Made by a program: the position numbers and the translations under genes. Shown here piece by piece: positions 48,775 to 61,392 of a stretch of DNA of 64,000 bases. The stretch lies in NCBI RefSeq assembly GCF_036785885.1, contig NC_092317.1, positions 4,652,501-4,716,500 of the forward strand, read 5' to 3'. Source of the DNA: Coffea arabica. Lineage: Eukaryota; Streptophyta; Magnoliopsida; Gentianales; Rubiaceae. The notes under the pieces were generated by a model that worked only from the letters and a program-made list of their open reading frames with translations, was not told the origin of the DNA and did not search any database. Positions within the stretch are counted from its first letter, which is position 1; each line of letters begins with the position of its first letter.

Positions 48775-51227
48775 TCAGGTACTTTGCTTGCCTTGAGTCG
48801 GTTGGCTTTTCTCTTCTTCGACCTGTTCCAGCAGTGCTTGTAACTCTGCTTCAGTTAAACTCTCCAGTCTTTTCTGTAAGACGAGATAGAAAAAGAACGA
48901 GAATGCAAAATTACTAAGCTTAGATGCAATCTACTCTGCAGCAAAAGCAATCCACAATCTTTGTGTGTAAAAGCTTGAGGTATCAGAGAGCCAAAAAATG
49001 CAAAACAAAATAGCGAATGTTAGTCACGACAAAACCTTCGTCATGTACGCCCAGCAAAGGACTAGTTAAACAGGTTAAAACCCTTGAAGAAACTTGAGGA
49101 CAAGCAATAACAGTCCACAAGAATCACTTTAAATACGGTGAATATCAAGAATAGGCTACTACCATAAAATGCAATTGCTTTGATAAATAGGACCAACAAA
49201 CTGATACAAGCAAGCTAGGAAAGAAAAGGAGAGCTTCCCAAAGTTAATGTCAAAAGACAAACCTCCATAACTTTGCTTTCATAATCTCGTAATTGTTGAG
49301 CATAGGTCATTTCCTTGTTCGAAACTCTGAAAATGTATGTTGAGATCCACCCTACTGTCAAACCCAAAACCAGGACTAACTGGACAACATTCCCAGCCTG
49401 CAAAGGATCAACTCCAAAGAACTGCAAATATGCGAATACCAGAATTAACGCTTGTAAGAACAAGGACTTGTTTCATAAAATTAATAATTACACGCTTGTC
49501 CTAAATCACCACTGTTTAGAAGGCACAATGCGGACAGTACCTCCAATCCACTTTTCAGGCCTATTCCAAAAAGAGTTACTCCAAGACCAATCAATAGAAC
49601 ATCCTTTCTTGTGTATCCAAAAGGGGTCTGCATTACAAAAGAAATAATAATGCTTACTATGGCTCAGGGTAAACAAGTCGTGTATGACATCAGCCACGCA
49701 ATTAGCCAAGATGAGAAAGGAGACAATTGGCTACTCCATAAAGCTTTGTGTTCTGTCAATTTTCTTAGTTATGCATCTCAAAGGCTGTTAGCTAATGCAT
49801 GCGCTGCATGAGCATGATAAGGTTTCTTTGCAAGTAAAATATCTTTCAACAAATTCATTTTTTCATAGAAAATTAAGCTAAAGAAAACCTTTTGGTGCTA
49901 AGACAGACGAGAACTTTCTTGGTTTCTGAAAGAAAGAAGTTCCCTTCCTGCTCTACAGAAATGCATATGACCAAAAGCATGATATTGCATCAGAGAAGCT
50001 TTTCAGGAAACTCTATGCCACATATCATTTTCCAGCTAATGGTATAGTATCTTGTGAGAGTCAAATCAGAAAATGTCATTTGAGGGTATCAGGATAAACT
50101 TAATTTCCATCCAGCATTCATGTACTGACTACCGAGTATTGCAGAATAAGTACATCTCATTACACGGAAACGTTTTAATATTGGTTCAAAGGTATCATTA
50201 AACATGACCAAATTTAGAATAATCATCTAAAACCTATACATTACAAATAGATTAAACAAGAAACTGATAAGATAGAATTGCCTCTAAGTGGAAGAATAGA
50301 GGTAATTGGACTTATTAAACATGCCTTGTCTTGGTTAGAGGAGTCATCACCACTACCATCACTGGAGTTTGAGGATATGTTGCTCCTGGGAATTGTAGTC
50401 ACTTTCTTTGTCACGAAGCCATGCAATCCCCTTCTAATATAAGGCAAAGTTCCTTTTCTAAGAATTCCCTGTGAGATAACTCTATCTGAAAAAACAAGAT
50501 CATATACTAAGGGAAAAAAGGGAAGAAAAAAAAAGAAGGAACAGCATACGATTGCATGATATGTTTCAGTTTATTGACCATTTACTAACAAAGAACTAAG
50601 AACAGTATGACAACTGAACTCCGTGAAGATTATTTTCTGAGCTACCAGTAGAAATTCTGTAGCTCATTTGAACATTGGCAGCACTTACGAGAATTCGGTA
50701 CTCAATAAATTATTTTATAACAGTTGTTTTTTCCCTCTCTTTATAACAGATTTTAAATTATCCAAGCCTAAGTTCCCTAAATTAGTACGTACTTTATGGA
50801 AAGTCATAAGTCTACTGGAATAGCAACAATTATTTCACAACTTTCGTATCTAGATTTCACAGACTATTAATTTTCCCTTACCCTTTAGGCTGCATTGAAC
50901 ATTATTTGCAGAGTTTTCATGCTGAAAGCCTTCTCTTGTTTGCACTCATACATAATCGATTCACTAATAATCATCAAATAAACTAAAACAAACCCAGAAA
51001 TTTAAATAATGATTTCAAAACCATATCAGATCATCGTCATAATTAGCGTTAAAAGAACATTTAATTGAAAAATAAAGGAAATTCGCCAACTACTGACCTC
51101 TAGAGAGGTAGGGTAAAGCTCCCGCCTTTGGCTCTGATAATGGAAAAGAAGACAAGCCCACCAAAGAAATCGCTCTACTTTTGCATAAAACGCTGTAACT
51201 TATGTCTGAACATGGTACGGATGCCAT
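48775..51227 (-). CDS. DUF3007-family chloroplast membrane protein
   Basis: Five exons, high to low: 51098-51227, 50325-50485, 49541-49627, 49263-49421, 48775-48873; 636 bases, 211 residues. The N-terminal ~70 residues (MASVPCSDISYSVLCKSRAI) are Ser-rich and lack acidic runs, like a chloroplast transit peptide. Two membrane segments follow (DVLLIGLGVTLFGIGL; VVQLVLVLGLTVGWISTYIF). A conserved C-terminal stretch (NKEMTYAQQLRDYESKVMEK; LESLTEAELQALLEQVEEEK) ends in a charged coil. The FGYTRKD...G(V)DP pattern matches DUF3007, a family shared with cyanobacteria whose role is not settled. The intron at 49628-50324 appears to use a GC donor (gacaag|gcatgt), since no GT donor in phase was found. 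I chose MASVPCSD as the start because the more upstream Met gives an atypical leader. Confidence 0.85.
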
Positions 51228-51782
51228 TTCTTTAAGGTTTTCTGCTGCTCGTTTTTGTTCCGGGCGGGCGAGTGCGAGTGGCTTCAAACCTTTCCTGTTA
51301 GACTGGCGACCGTTAACTTATCCTCTCGTAACCGAAAAATCTTGTTAGAACTGGGTCGGGTTCGGGCTAAATCCGGTACTGCAATTAACCCGACATTATG
51401 CATTACGGATCTCGGGCTGGCGGGGTGTCTCTGTCTTGCATCCTTCCTTCACATTTATTTTTCTGGAGGGCTTTTTTTTTGGGGGGGATAAAAGAAACAA
51501 TTACAGTAGCATGAATCTGCAATAATGATAGAAAATACATTAAAATGAGGTGTAAGCTATCTTGACATAGTTCTAATTCATAAATTGACTACAATTTGAT
51601 TTCAATTGTTTAAATTTCTTACAATTTAGGGATTAACGATAGATAGTTGAACCTATTATTGTGCAAATAGTTACAATACTTATCGATATGGTATGGCATT
51701 GACTTTTTTTTTATACATTATAAGGGCTGGTTGCTAAATATGTTATGAAACAAAAGTAATATGTATGTATATATTGTCCAGT
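51228..51782. other. Upstream region of the DUF3007 gene
   Basis: Moderately GC-rich DNA next to the start (51230-51450), then AT-rich spacer. No TATA box was recognised. A T-run followed by a G-run (51471-51487) is the only simple repeat. Confidence 0.4.
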
Positions 51783-51946
51783 CTGTTTGGATTGTGAATT
51801 ATTAGAGATATTTTTACTGTAGCACTTTTTGTGATGTGATGTATGTGAGATAAAAAGGTAATTGGGAAGGTAAAAAGGTGTATTGAAAATTGTAATGATG
51901 ATGTAAGCAAATAAATTTGGGGAAATAAAGTCCAATCCAAACAAAC
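51783..51946. mobile_element. Short MITE, gtttggat...atccaaac family, copy 1
   Basis: Ends ctgtttggatt and aatccaaacaaa are inverted; the interior has the family core ttactgtagcactttttgtg, then atgtgatgtatgtgagataa. A family with this core occurs four times in the window. Target duplication not resolved. Confidence 0.75.
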
Positions 51947-52044
51947 CAAGTTTCTGTTAATTTCTACCACCCAGTTTTCGTGTCAAGTCTAATCTACATA
52001 GTTGTTGGCTTGAAGAAATACTTGGAATAATTACTGTACAGGAC

Positions 52045-52206
52045 TTGTTTGGATAGAATATTATTTAAAATAATTACTGTAACACTTTTTTGTAATGTGA
52101 TGTATATGAAATAAAAAGACGAGTGAAAATATAAAAAAAATGAGTTGGAAAATGTGTTTGTGATGCAAGCGAAATATTATTTTAAAAAAAATTAATATCC
52201 AAACAA
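52045..52206. mobile_element. Short MITE, gtttggat...atccaaac family, copy 2
   Basis: Begins ttgtttggatag, has attactgtaacacttttttg and gtgatgtatatgaaataaaa, then gtgtttgtgatgcaagcgaa, and ends aatatccaaacaac. About 100 bp from copy 1 and clearly diverged from it, so not a recent tandem duplication. Confidence 0.75.
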
Positions 52207-54540
52207 CTGGACTAATGCCACCAGTATGACAGCTAATAGAGAGTTTCAAACCATGAGAGCTTCAAGTAGTAAAAAGTTTTAGAATCTAAACTACATTTAA
52301 AAGAAGCTTTCTTTAACGCAACACATAAAATCAAGAACATGGAGCTGATAACAATCAACAAGGTGGACTCAAATAAAATTAGAAGAAGAAGAGCACCAAA
52401 AAAGCAGAATATAAAAGCTTGTAATCATGATTCCCCTCCTGAAAAGGTTGAACCTAACCACCTTCATTCATAATGGACAATTAGAGAAAATAGAGATGCA
52501 GGGTAGTGAACTTTATTGGTCGATCATAGACCATAGCTTTCTATAATTGCTATTGGCTAATTAAATGCTGAAGGTCTCAATAATTTGTTCAGATCGATGG
52601 TGTCCATTTTTTGGAGTATGCATGTTCAAAGTAGTATCTCCCAAGGCCTCAAAAGTCCCAACTACCCACCAACCAAGAGACTTCAATTCCAGTCACTGTT
52701 AAATTGAATAAAATTAAGAATAAGGAGCAACCGCATTAATCATTGGATTCGTTCCAATCATTGTAACAGACGACTGGCTATCAAATAGTATCAATATGTA
52801 GTTAATTTCATGACCTTTTGATTTGGCAACCACCCATACGCGGATGCGGAGATATCATTGTGCTTTATTGGAACCTCAACCGCAAAAGGGGTTCAAGGAT
52901 TGAAGTTAGTTTTTCAATGAAATTTTTTTACGTTCTCGTAATCACATTTTCGTAATCACATTTTTTCAATCAGACGTTCGCTTAATAAATATATATATAC
53001 AGAAATTTCAGAAAATAGCAATTCAAACGCAAGACTTCAACTTTATAACATCATACATGATAAATTAGATTGGCCATTTTTTGTGTCTCCAAAGTGTAGG
53101 CAATTAGTTAAAAATCAGAAATATCGATGCCATATAAGTTCCTCCTAAGTTGACAATCTCAAGTAGTACTTGATTAATGGGGAAAATACAAATTAATAGC
53201 TCGAGCTGCTTACAAAATGAATCTTTTGACTGTACAGAATAGTTTCTTCTTCAGTAGTACACAACGCCAACAAGTGATACTAATCTCTTCAATTCACCTG
53301 CAGCAAAAAAAAATCTCACCTGCAGCAAAACAAAATCCAATGGTGATACTAATCTCCTATTAGCCCCTACACACAAGCCTCTTTAGACTCTCCTCCCCTA
53401 TAAATTATGATAGAATAGAGTGTACAATTCTTATCGTTGCTGGCAATTATTATCGTTGCCGGAAAAAAAAGAAAAGTGACACTAATCTTTTCTTTTGAGT
53501 TGTTCATTCTGACATTTTTAGTTAGCAGGAATGAGCATGCAATTACAACAACTCGAAATATAACAGGACGTCTATTACTCTTTGTCCCTAAAAAAAAATT
53601 GTGTCCAAACAAAAAAAACTATTACCTTTTATTCTTTTCTCAAATTTAAGTCAATTCAGAAAAATGCTAGACCTGATGAACATTTGGCGTGACAAGTTTG
53701 GGCCAATTTCTATATGCACTTGGATATACTAACAGTCAAGAGTGGAATTGTACGCGGCTGCTGTTTGTTTGAACTTTGAAGAATTGTCACCAGCAAAAAA
53801 TAAGCAATCCATTCAACTAATAATCTGAAAGCCTTTGAATGCGGAAAGCAACTTGTACAATAATCCCGGAGCTGATTATCTTAATAGACTCTGGAATAAT
53901 TTGCAAGCTAGCAAGAGACTGCTATAAGATAGTGACAGGATACCTAGAGCAAGGATTTGGGATTTCACGTTGAAACTGCACCAACGTTAGTACAGTTTCA
54001 GCATGCATAACCTTTTTAACCCTGCCTTCGATCGTCTGAGAATATGACGTGCTTGAGGAGATTGGAAGTAGGTGACCAGCCAGATGGATTATATTTCAAG
54101 AAAATGCTTGATACCATGTCATATCATTGGGTTGGTAGTGTCCTTATGCGAGCTTCCCTGCAGTACCCAATGCCTACAGTCCATGCCTCTCCATGTGCAA
54201 CTGAATATGTTACCAAGAAGATTGAGTCCATGCATTGGATTTATTATTATACTACATTCATGTTCCATCTCAGCCTGGCTCAAGAAAATGAGAGCTTGAT
54301 GTTATTATCACACCTAGACTCATGAAACTTTTCATGCATTCTAGACACCTAAACACTTGTGCTTTAATTAAAAAAAAAAAAAAAAAACCCAAAATTTCAC
54401 CAACATTTGGTGCACCGTTCCCTAACCCCTAGTAATAATAAAATGTTTTCTTAGGCTTCCTGTCAAATTGATATTTTTTTTCTTTGGACTTGTGAGCATC
54501 GTTAGCCAAATAGTTAATAATAATCCATTCAACTTAACAT
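52207..54540. other. Intergenic region
   Basis: AT-rich spacer of 2.3 kb with no supported gene. A small tandem duplication near 53265-53355 repeats tgatactaatctc and cacctgcagcaaaa. The 93-codon open frame at 54044-54325 has no recognisable domain and is not called. Confidence 0.5.
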
Positions 54541-54550
54541 TATATAGTAG
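54541..54550 (+). promoter_or_regulatory. Possible TATA box of the PADRE-domain gene
   Basis: acattatatagtag lies about 180 bases upstream of the ATG at 54724, a reasonable distance for a plant leader of ~150 bases. No other support. Confidence 0.3.
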
Positions 54551-54723
54551 AGCACAAAGAACCCACATTGCAGCATATATTTCTCCACTTCCTTTAACTA
54601 CCATCTCTTTGTACAAAGTATTATTATGTCGTTTTGCCATTGAACCCTCAAATTCTGATCATCAGTTCTCTGCTTTCTTCACAGACTTGCCCTCCCAGTG
54701 TGTGGACTCTGTGTGATTGTGTC

Positions 54724-55227
54724 ATGGGAAATGTAGCACTATGTGCACCTTCAATCATCTCCAGTGGTGTAGTGAAAGTTTTATTTAGTGATGGAAGATT
54801 GGTAATCTACACAAGGCCAGTGAAGGCAGCTGAACTTATGCTGGAAAACCCTGGTCAATTTGTCTGTGATTCTTCCCATCTAAAGATCGGTCATCGAATT
54901 CCAGGACTCTCAGCTGATGAAGAGCTTGAAGTTAGGCAAATTTACTATCTTCTCCCCATGGAAATGCTGTATTCGGTCCTGACAAGTGAAGAAATGGGCT
55001 CTCTGAATGACAAGTCTTCCAAAGCATTCAAACAAGGAAGTTTAAGCTTTTCAAAGATTTTTCCAGTTCTTGGTGATTTCTGCCTGTTTCCATTAACTTC
55101 AGAAACCAGTAAGAATTTGGACTCTGCCACAAATGGTCCAGAGCCAGCGGAAAGGTATGCAAGACAGAGATCATGGAAACCTGCATTGGAGACCATCATT
55201 GAAGCGCCAACGCCACCATATGCCTAG
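54724..55227 (+). CDS. PADRE-domain (DUF4228) protein
   Basis: Single-exon gene of 167 residues. The family is plant-specific and many members respond to pathogens or abiotic stress; the molecular role is unknown. The N-terminus MGNVALCAP offers a myristoylated Gly2 and a nearby cysteine for palmitoylation, suggesting membrane attachment. The domain follows: VVKVLFSDGRLVIYTRPVKA, AAELMLENPGQFVCDSSHLK, RIPGLSADEELEVRQIYYLLPMEMLY (read in parts), with the typical YFLLP-like YYLLPM. The C-terminal half is Ser/Lys-rich and likely disordered, and includes ARQRSWKPALETIIEA, a conserved closing motif. A longer open frame begins 90 bases upstream, but the MGN start fits the family. Looks intact. Confidence 0.93.
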   Translation: MGNVALCAPSIISSGVVKVLFSDGRLVIYTRPVKAAELMLENPGQFVCDSSHLKIGHRIPGLSADEELEVRQIYYLLPMEMLYSVLTSEEMGSLNDKSSKAFKQGSLSFSKIFPVLGDFCLFPLTSETSKNLDSATNGPEPAERYARQRSWKPALETIIEAPTPPYA

Positions 55228-56564
55228 GCATTGATGATGAGTATTTTCTTGTTTTTTCTCTCTTTTTTTTTTCCCCTCCTCTTGAATATTTTTAACCTTT
55301 TAATATACTTACTTCTTAATGCTTAGTTGATGTGATGTAATTAGAGTGTGAATCTAGGTTATCCATGAGTTTAGATCAATGTAATGTACTTCTTTCATGA
55401 AGCACTATGATTATGAGATCAATGATTTTTGCATAATATTGACTGACAAGAAGACAATCCCTAAGAATTGTCAAACAACCGAGAAGCTTCTTGTTTTTAT
55501 CTGAGCCCGAATTGATTTTCTTCTCGAGCACAATAGGGAAAGGAATTGAGACAACATGATATGACCTTCTTATTGTTCTTAGCCAGTAATTGCGAAAGGA
55601 TAGGATGAATTGTATAGTTTACACACATCTATAAATTCGTCTTCTAGTCAATATGAAATAACTAATTTGTGGGATTTCTTACATGTGAAGATATTGTTGA
55701 AGGACTCTATTCTCACATTAATAATCAGATAGCAGAGCAAAATCAAAATCTTTTGAGGAGTTGGCCACATCAAATATTCATATCCTTCATGTGATTCTGT
55801 TTCCCACTTTCCCTTTCATTACAGCAATTGTTGCCTCTATTTTTGCATGCCAAACATAAACAATTGGCTTTAAACCAAAGCCAACTCAAAGTTCACCAAA
55901 AGTGCCTCATTTGCCTGATGAAAGTGACTCAACAAATGCATGGTGCCAAAACCTAGTTTGGCATTGGGCCATGGATGTGCTGGTAATAGTTCCAAAATGT
56001 TTCTCCTACTTTAAACAAATTTTGAAGCATCCAAGGTAGCAGCAGGCTAAATTACAAGTAAATGGTAGTAATAATGGAGTATCTAATCATGCAACTCTTT
56101 CCCCATGTTTTATGCAGTGATTGTTGTCCATGGCAAACATATCATGACAAGAGATTTGTTCAAATAATTCTAAGATAGTCTTCTTCCAGTCAAATGTTCC
56201 ACCACATTATTCTAAGTCCATTGAGCAATTTTGACACTAAAATGCATCTTTTGATGGTGACAATTTCTACCTTCCAAGTATCCAAAGAACTGAAAAGCAT
56301 ATTAATTTTGTGTGCTTAATGGAGGGTTGTTTTTATTTTCATCTTGTTTAAGAAAAATAAGATGACATTAAAAATAAAAAAAAACAAAAAAAAACTAGGG
56401 AATCAAGCTTTTATCCACAACAATACAATTATTGATTCCACGAGGTGCTTATCCAATATTCTACAGCTTATTGCTATAAAATTTACCATAAAGTGAATAA
56501 TTAAAAAGTTAGCACCAGAAATGAGAAAATGAACAAAGGAAAAGGCAATTAGAGAAAAGGTATT
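55228..56564. other. Intergenic region between PADRE gene and the small unknown gene
   Basis: 3' untranslated region of the PADRE gene and AT-rich spacer. No gene, inverted repeat or known element was recognised. Confidence 0.5.
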
Positions 56565-57268
56565 CTATCCAACACCTCCGCCACCACCACTGCAGATGCC
56601 ACCGAGAGACACCACCGAGAATCTACATAAGCCTCCGGCGGCCGACTCCGCTTCATCCACCTGGGCAGGTGGCAGAACCCTCCCATTAGCAAACAAAACC
56701 CTCCCGTCTGTGGGCTGCATATGGATTCCTCCAACTCCTTCAAGCTCCGTCGCAGCACCACCAAAAAATGCGCCGTCCCCGAACCTCCTTTCCACCTCCA
56801 AATACTCCCCTAACGAAGATGGCTGACAATCACACTCATCCCTGCAAAACCTCCACCACCTTCGTCTTCTCCACCGCCGCCTCTCATCCTCCTCGGCCGC
56901 CATTGCAACCGCCCTGTTCTTCTTCGCCTTCTTGTTTCTCCGGCAGACGTTAACGGGGCCGTTTGTCGTCGCCGTCTGAAGTTGCCGGTGCTGAGAGTGG
57001 GACCGGGAAGGAGCTCTGAATGTAATAGCTGGAAAAGTGACGCCCATCAACGTCCCTAATGTCGTACTCCGGTCATGGAAAAATGAACCTGTAGACTGTT
57101 TGTAAAAATGCCCAAATGAAAATCTTCATACAAATGTCTATGTTTTAAGACATGGGGCGGTGGTGGGGTAATTAGTATTAGTACCTCGGTGTCAAGATCG
57201 GAAGAAGAAACGGAAGAAATGGTGGGAGATGATGGAGGAGGCAGCAGCTCATTTGCAGGATCCAACAT
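56565..57268 (-). CDS. Small plant-specific protein of unknown function
   Basis: Two exons, 57185-57268 and 56565-57095; 615 bases, 204 residues. Exon 1 encodes MLDPANELLPPPSSPTISS and SVSSSDLDTE; the splice joins it to STGSFFHDRSTTLGTLMGV, a run I recognise as conserved in an uncharacterised plant family (SDLDTESTGSFF.DRSTTLGTLMG). A lysine/arginine-rich segment (RRNKKAKKNRA; RRRWRRRRWWRFCRD) could be a nuclear signal, followed by the conserved SSLGEYLEVERRFGDGAFF and a Gly-rich end (GGICSGGGGGVG). The coding part is far more GC-rich than its surroundings, typical of short plant genes. No enzyme motif, signal peptide or membrane helix is seen, and no function is known to me. Confidence 0.82.
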
Positions 57269-58999
57269 CTTAATTGCTGACAAACCTTCTATTTTCTCGC
57301 GTGTCAGCAGTGTGTTCTTTCTTGTGTTAAAATGCGTGTTGGGATTGAGGAGAGTGTGGGAATACAGATTGGCTCTTCTTGGTAGTTGATATTTCTGTGA
57401 AGAGGTAGCGGAATAAAGGAAATTGGAAAAAAAGAAAGAAAAAGAGAAAAGAAGAAAGAGTCTAAAAAGTTTTGGGCCAAGGCCAACTGGAAATTCAGAA
57501 GCAGAACATAATAGTTTGAGTGTTGTTTAGCTTTGCAAGAGTAGTATGCTTCATGAGTGCTGAAAGTGGGGAGGTCTTCCACACTATGCAATGATAAGAG
57601 TCAAGGAGAACAGGAGGTAAAGATGGAAAAGGGAAAGATGAGAAAGTGTTTGATATTATATTTTATTTTATTTTTTCATTTTTTGAGCTGGTATGGAGGG
57701 TTCTTTTATGGGGGCTTCCCCATGCTTAATTTGGCATTGATTTTGCCAAGTTGGCTTGGACTGAGAATGTTTACGTGCAAGAAATCTTGGTTTGGTAGTT
57801 CTTACAGTATCGGCTACGCCAATGAGTTCAGAAATTTTGGTCATCATTAAAGTGACTGGTGACCTAAACCAAAATCCTTTTGCCTTCAATTGTTTATAAG
57901 ATCTTCTCTCGATAGCCGGATGTAGACATTAGGACCAGTTTCATAAGATCTTCTCGATAATTGAGATATAGATTACATTAGGAATGAATTATACTTTGAT
58001 GTGTAGAGTTAATTGTTAGTCATATAAGAAGAGGCTTTTAATTGAAAAAAAAAAATGTCGGCAAACGTATCCACGGCTAATCCTTGGCCAGAAATGTGTA
58101 AGTACTTTTTCCTACGGTATCTATTATACCTCATGCTTTACACCTGTACCATATTGATTTGATTGTGTTCTTGCTGAAGGTAAGCCATGTCAAGTGGAGG
58201 AATTAACAAATATACTTACTCTTAACAGGACCATAAGGTCCATTTAGTGTGCTTTTCAACAACACCCTTTTCCCTACCTTTGATCATTGGGAGGGTGGGA
58301 ATGAGGTCCAAGGCTCATCATTTGTATGTTTTTTTGGATGGGATTCTCTCTGTTCTTGATTTTCTTTTTGTTCCTTTATCTCAAGCCATGCTTTCAAGTA
58401 CTTTTACGTATTAGTCACCACATTTTTTGGCTTTGCTTTGGCTTAGATGTTCTTTCGTTCAAATTTCTAATTGTTTTTTTGATGATAATTGGGAAATTAA
58501 AATGAAAACTGGTTTTGCTTATGAAGTATCGAGTGTTCATTTGATAACGTTAAATGAATAAAGTATAATTCAATGGCATGAATCTTTGTGGGCGGGAGTA
58601 AAAACTTTCCTTTTTTTTGGGCTGGATAGCAGTCCTTGATTGATGTTTGCCAAACCACGCCTTTGGTGTAGAACTGCTGATACATGAGGGAACTGGCTGA
58701 TGGACCGGAAAAGCGCGTCCTGTCTCCAGATACACGAACACATCCATCATCAATGATGGATAAAGCTAAAGGCGAAGAATTGGATCAATGCAGTTGGGCT
58801 AAGGCAAGCCCAAAATTCTTGAAATCTCATAGTTGGGCTGGTGGGCTGCAGATTTGGAGCTTTAGTTGGGTCATTGCACTATCTGTTGTGTTTGTTGAAA
58901 AGTTTCAAGAATTACGGCAAGTGCAAACCATAAAAAAAGTTAAAAAATTAACAAGGGATTTAGTCTTTGTCCCCTTTTTTCGTTGTTTTAGCATCGACG

Positions 59000-59420
59000 A
59001 AGGGTGTGAATGAGTCGAACTTAATCCATTAGTTCATGAGTTTGTTCAGTTAAGGTTCTAGCTCGAACTCGCGGTGACTGAGTTCAAACTCGAGTAGCTA
59101 GTTGACTACTTGAATTTAAGCTTAGTATGCAAAGTTCAAAAGGTCATTAACCTTAATCGAGTTTAATCGAACTTCACACACGCGCGCACACACATATTTT
59201 AAATATTTTATTTATTAGTATAAAATGTCTATTTTCTTTCTTATTTAAAATTATATGAAATATAAATTCCTTAAACTCGATTAAGTTCGATTAAACTCAA
59301 TTGAATTTGAATTAAGCTCAATTGGGTTTGATGATGACAAGTTTGAGCTCAAACTTGAGTAATATAAAACAAAATCGAGTTCGAGATTGACGAACTCGAG
59401 TAGTTTGACACGATTGTGCC
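59000..59420. repeat. Eroded repeat rich in aactcgag/ctcgagtt words
   Basis: Words such as actcgag, tcgaac, gagctc and their complements recur near both ends (about 59050-59170 and 59270-59410) around an AT-rich centre, giving a rough mirror layout like a degraded non-autonomous transposon. No clean ends or target duplication were found. Confidence 0.35.
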
Positions 59421-60791
59421 TCAGCGAGGATCCACCAATTCAATTGCACCACTACAAAGACAAAATTCTCATGCCCTACTCAAAATACCAATTTCTGCTC
59501 TAAAATGCCTTTAATTTAGTAAACTTTCTAAAGAGCATGATGAAGTATGGACTATTATAGCAGTTTGCTTAGATGTCCAGCACAAAAATTCGTGGGGCAT
59601 ACAATAATAATTTCTTGAACTTATCTTTGCTTGTTGGGTTCACGAAGTTTCGCAGCTCCTTCTTGCTATATTTGGCTGGCTTTGACAATAATCAATTCCA
59701 GCATATTACCCGCAATTTATTCTTCAATGTCATTACTTTCTGTTTGAAAATCTTGAAACAAAGAGCACTCACATGAGATACACAACTAATAAGAAGAATT
59801 ACAAACTTAGAAAAAGGTACATGCTTCGCGATAACTTTAGTCATATCAGGGGAGAGATGGGTTGGGTGATTCAGAAGAAGAGGGAATTATAAGTAGGAGA
59901 TATCCGATTAGATCATTTTCACTTGCACTTCAAAATAAAAAATTTGTTAGTCTTATTCATTTTGCTCTTGAAAGAGAACAAATTTTCAAATAATCTCATT
60001 CAAATTAGGATACCTGCTACCAAGAATTTTGCAATTAATGGCTCTCTCACAAATCTCCAAAGAAGAAAGAAAATGTGTCTGAAATTAAAAATTCCAATTG
60101 GTATAATGACGTGGAAGAACTTTTTTTTTCAATGCAAATATACGGTTTTCCTTTTTTATTTTTTAAGTCAAACACACCTAATTATAAAGCGCTATAAATT
60201 GATTCCTTACTAAATCTGATACCCAAAAATAAAAAAAAAATTACAACTTGATTCATTTTTTCTCCACGCACCTAGCCGGGCCCGGTTCAATTGACCAATC
60301 ATTAGTTCGTCTTTGTTTTTGCTCGTGCTGGATCGAGAAAATATCAAACACGGATACCGGAAAAACATCACACTCGATCGTAGTCCTTGTCGGTGCCACG
60401 TTTCGCCATTATTATGTACTCGGGCATCCCAATTCAAGAAACCCAAATGGACCCTTAAAAATGGACAAAGGGTATCCCAGATTAGTATCACATTAACTGC
60501 CCCAACCAAACTGGGTCCTGGGCTACTAGCTATTTAAGTCCACCCAGGCCCCAACCAACAAGAATAAGGAGAGTGAAATGAATACCCATTCAAGTGTAAA
60601 AAATGCAAATTTAAGAAAAGGACAAAACTTCCACAAAAGATGAGAATTTGTAGAAATGAAGATAATATAATGCAGAAATTAAAGAAAAGAAAGGAAATTG
60701 TTTCTTTAATTATTTGTTTCACATAGATTTTGTTTTGAGTTCAACTTGATATTTTTGCAAACTGCTAACCAAAAAAAAAAAAAAAAAAACG

Positions 60792-60811
60792 GAGAGAGAG
60801 AGAGAGAGAGA
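60792..60811. repeat. (GA)n microsatellite
   Basis: About ten ga units following a 19-base A-run. Confidence 0.9.
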
Positions 60812-60943
60812 ATTCATTTTTTAATAAAATTTATTTGTCAATGAGAGCTATATTATTAATTTAGATCAAAATGGTCTTAAAGAATCCTTAACCAACATTT
60901 TTAAAAAACAAAGGAAAAATATCCCCCTTTCTCGTGGTATATT

Positions 60944-61085
60944 CTGTTTGGATTGTGATTTCTGAAATTTTTTGTAGAAAATATACTATAATTATTTGAT
61001 ATATATGAAATAAAAGAATAATTAAAAAATGTGTTTACGAAAAATATAGAAGTTTTCAGATAAAAAATGACTTTTCAAATAAGAT
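60944..61085. mobile_element. Short MITE, gtttggat family, diverged copy 3
   Basis: Starts ctgtttggattgtgatt and keeps tatatgaaataaaagaataa and aaaatgtgtttacg at the expected positions. The right end is too diverged to place; the end given is approximate. Confidence 0.5.
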
Positions 61086-61392
61086 CTAAATTTACAATAG
61101 AAAGTCGAGGAAACTTTTGTCTAATAATTAAAGTTGAATTTGAATTCTCTGATCCATCCTCGTTCCTTAAATTTCGCTCGCTCTTTCTTTGCTAAAAAAA
61201 AAAAATTCACAATACATTATAACAATAAAAATTTCACTCGCACTTTCCAAACTTGGTGGCTTATAACAATAATACCATACGATTAACGATAAGACTGATG
61301 AGTCATCAGCGAAATTCACAATCAGTTCTCTTTGAGTCAACAGCGAAATTCAAAATCTATCCAAATTGTTTAAAAATGGTAAATTAAAATGT

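Larger units (their letters stand above)
57269..60943. other. Long intergenic region
   Basis: 3.7 kb with no supported gene. Short open frames at 58684-59013 and 59923-60213 have no recognisable domains. It contains an aactcga-rich repeat at about 59000-59420 and a GA run at 60792-60811. A GC-richer stretch at 60270-60540 is unexplained. Confidence 0.45.

Noticed and set aside
54044-54325. 93-codon open frame upstream of the PADRE gene
   Set aside because: No domain, signal or conserved motif; composition like the surrounding spacer.
58684-59013. 109-codon open frame in the long intergenic region
   Set aside because: No recognisable domain and no splice-supported context; runs into an eroded repeat.
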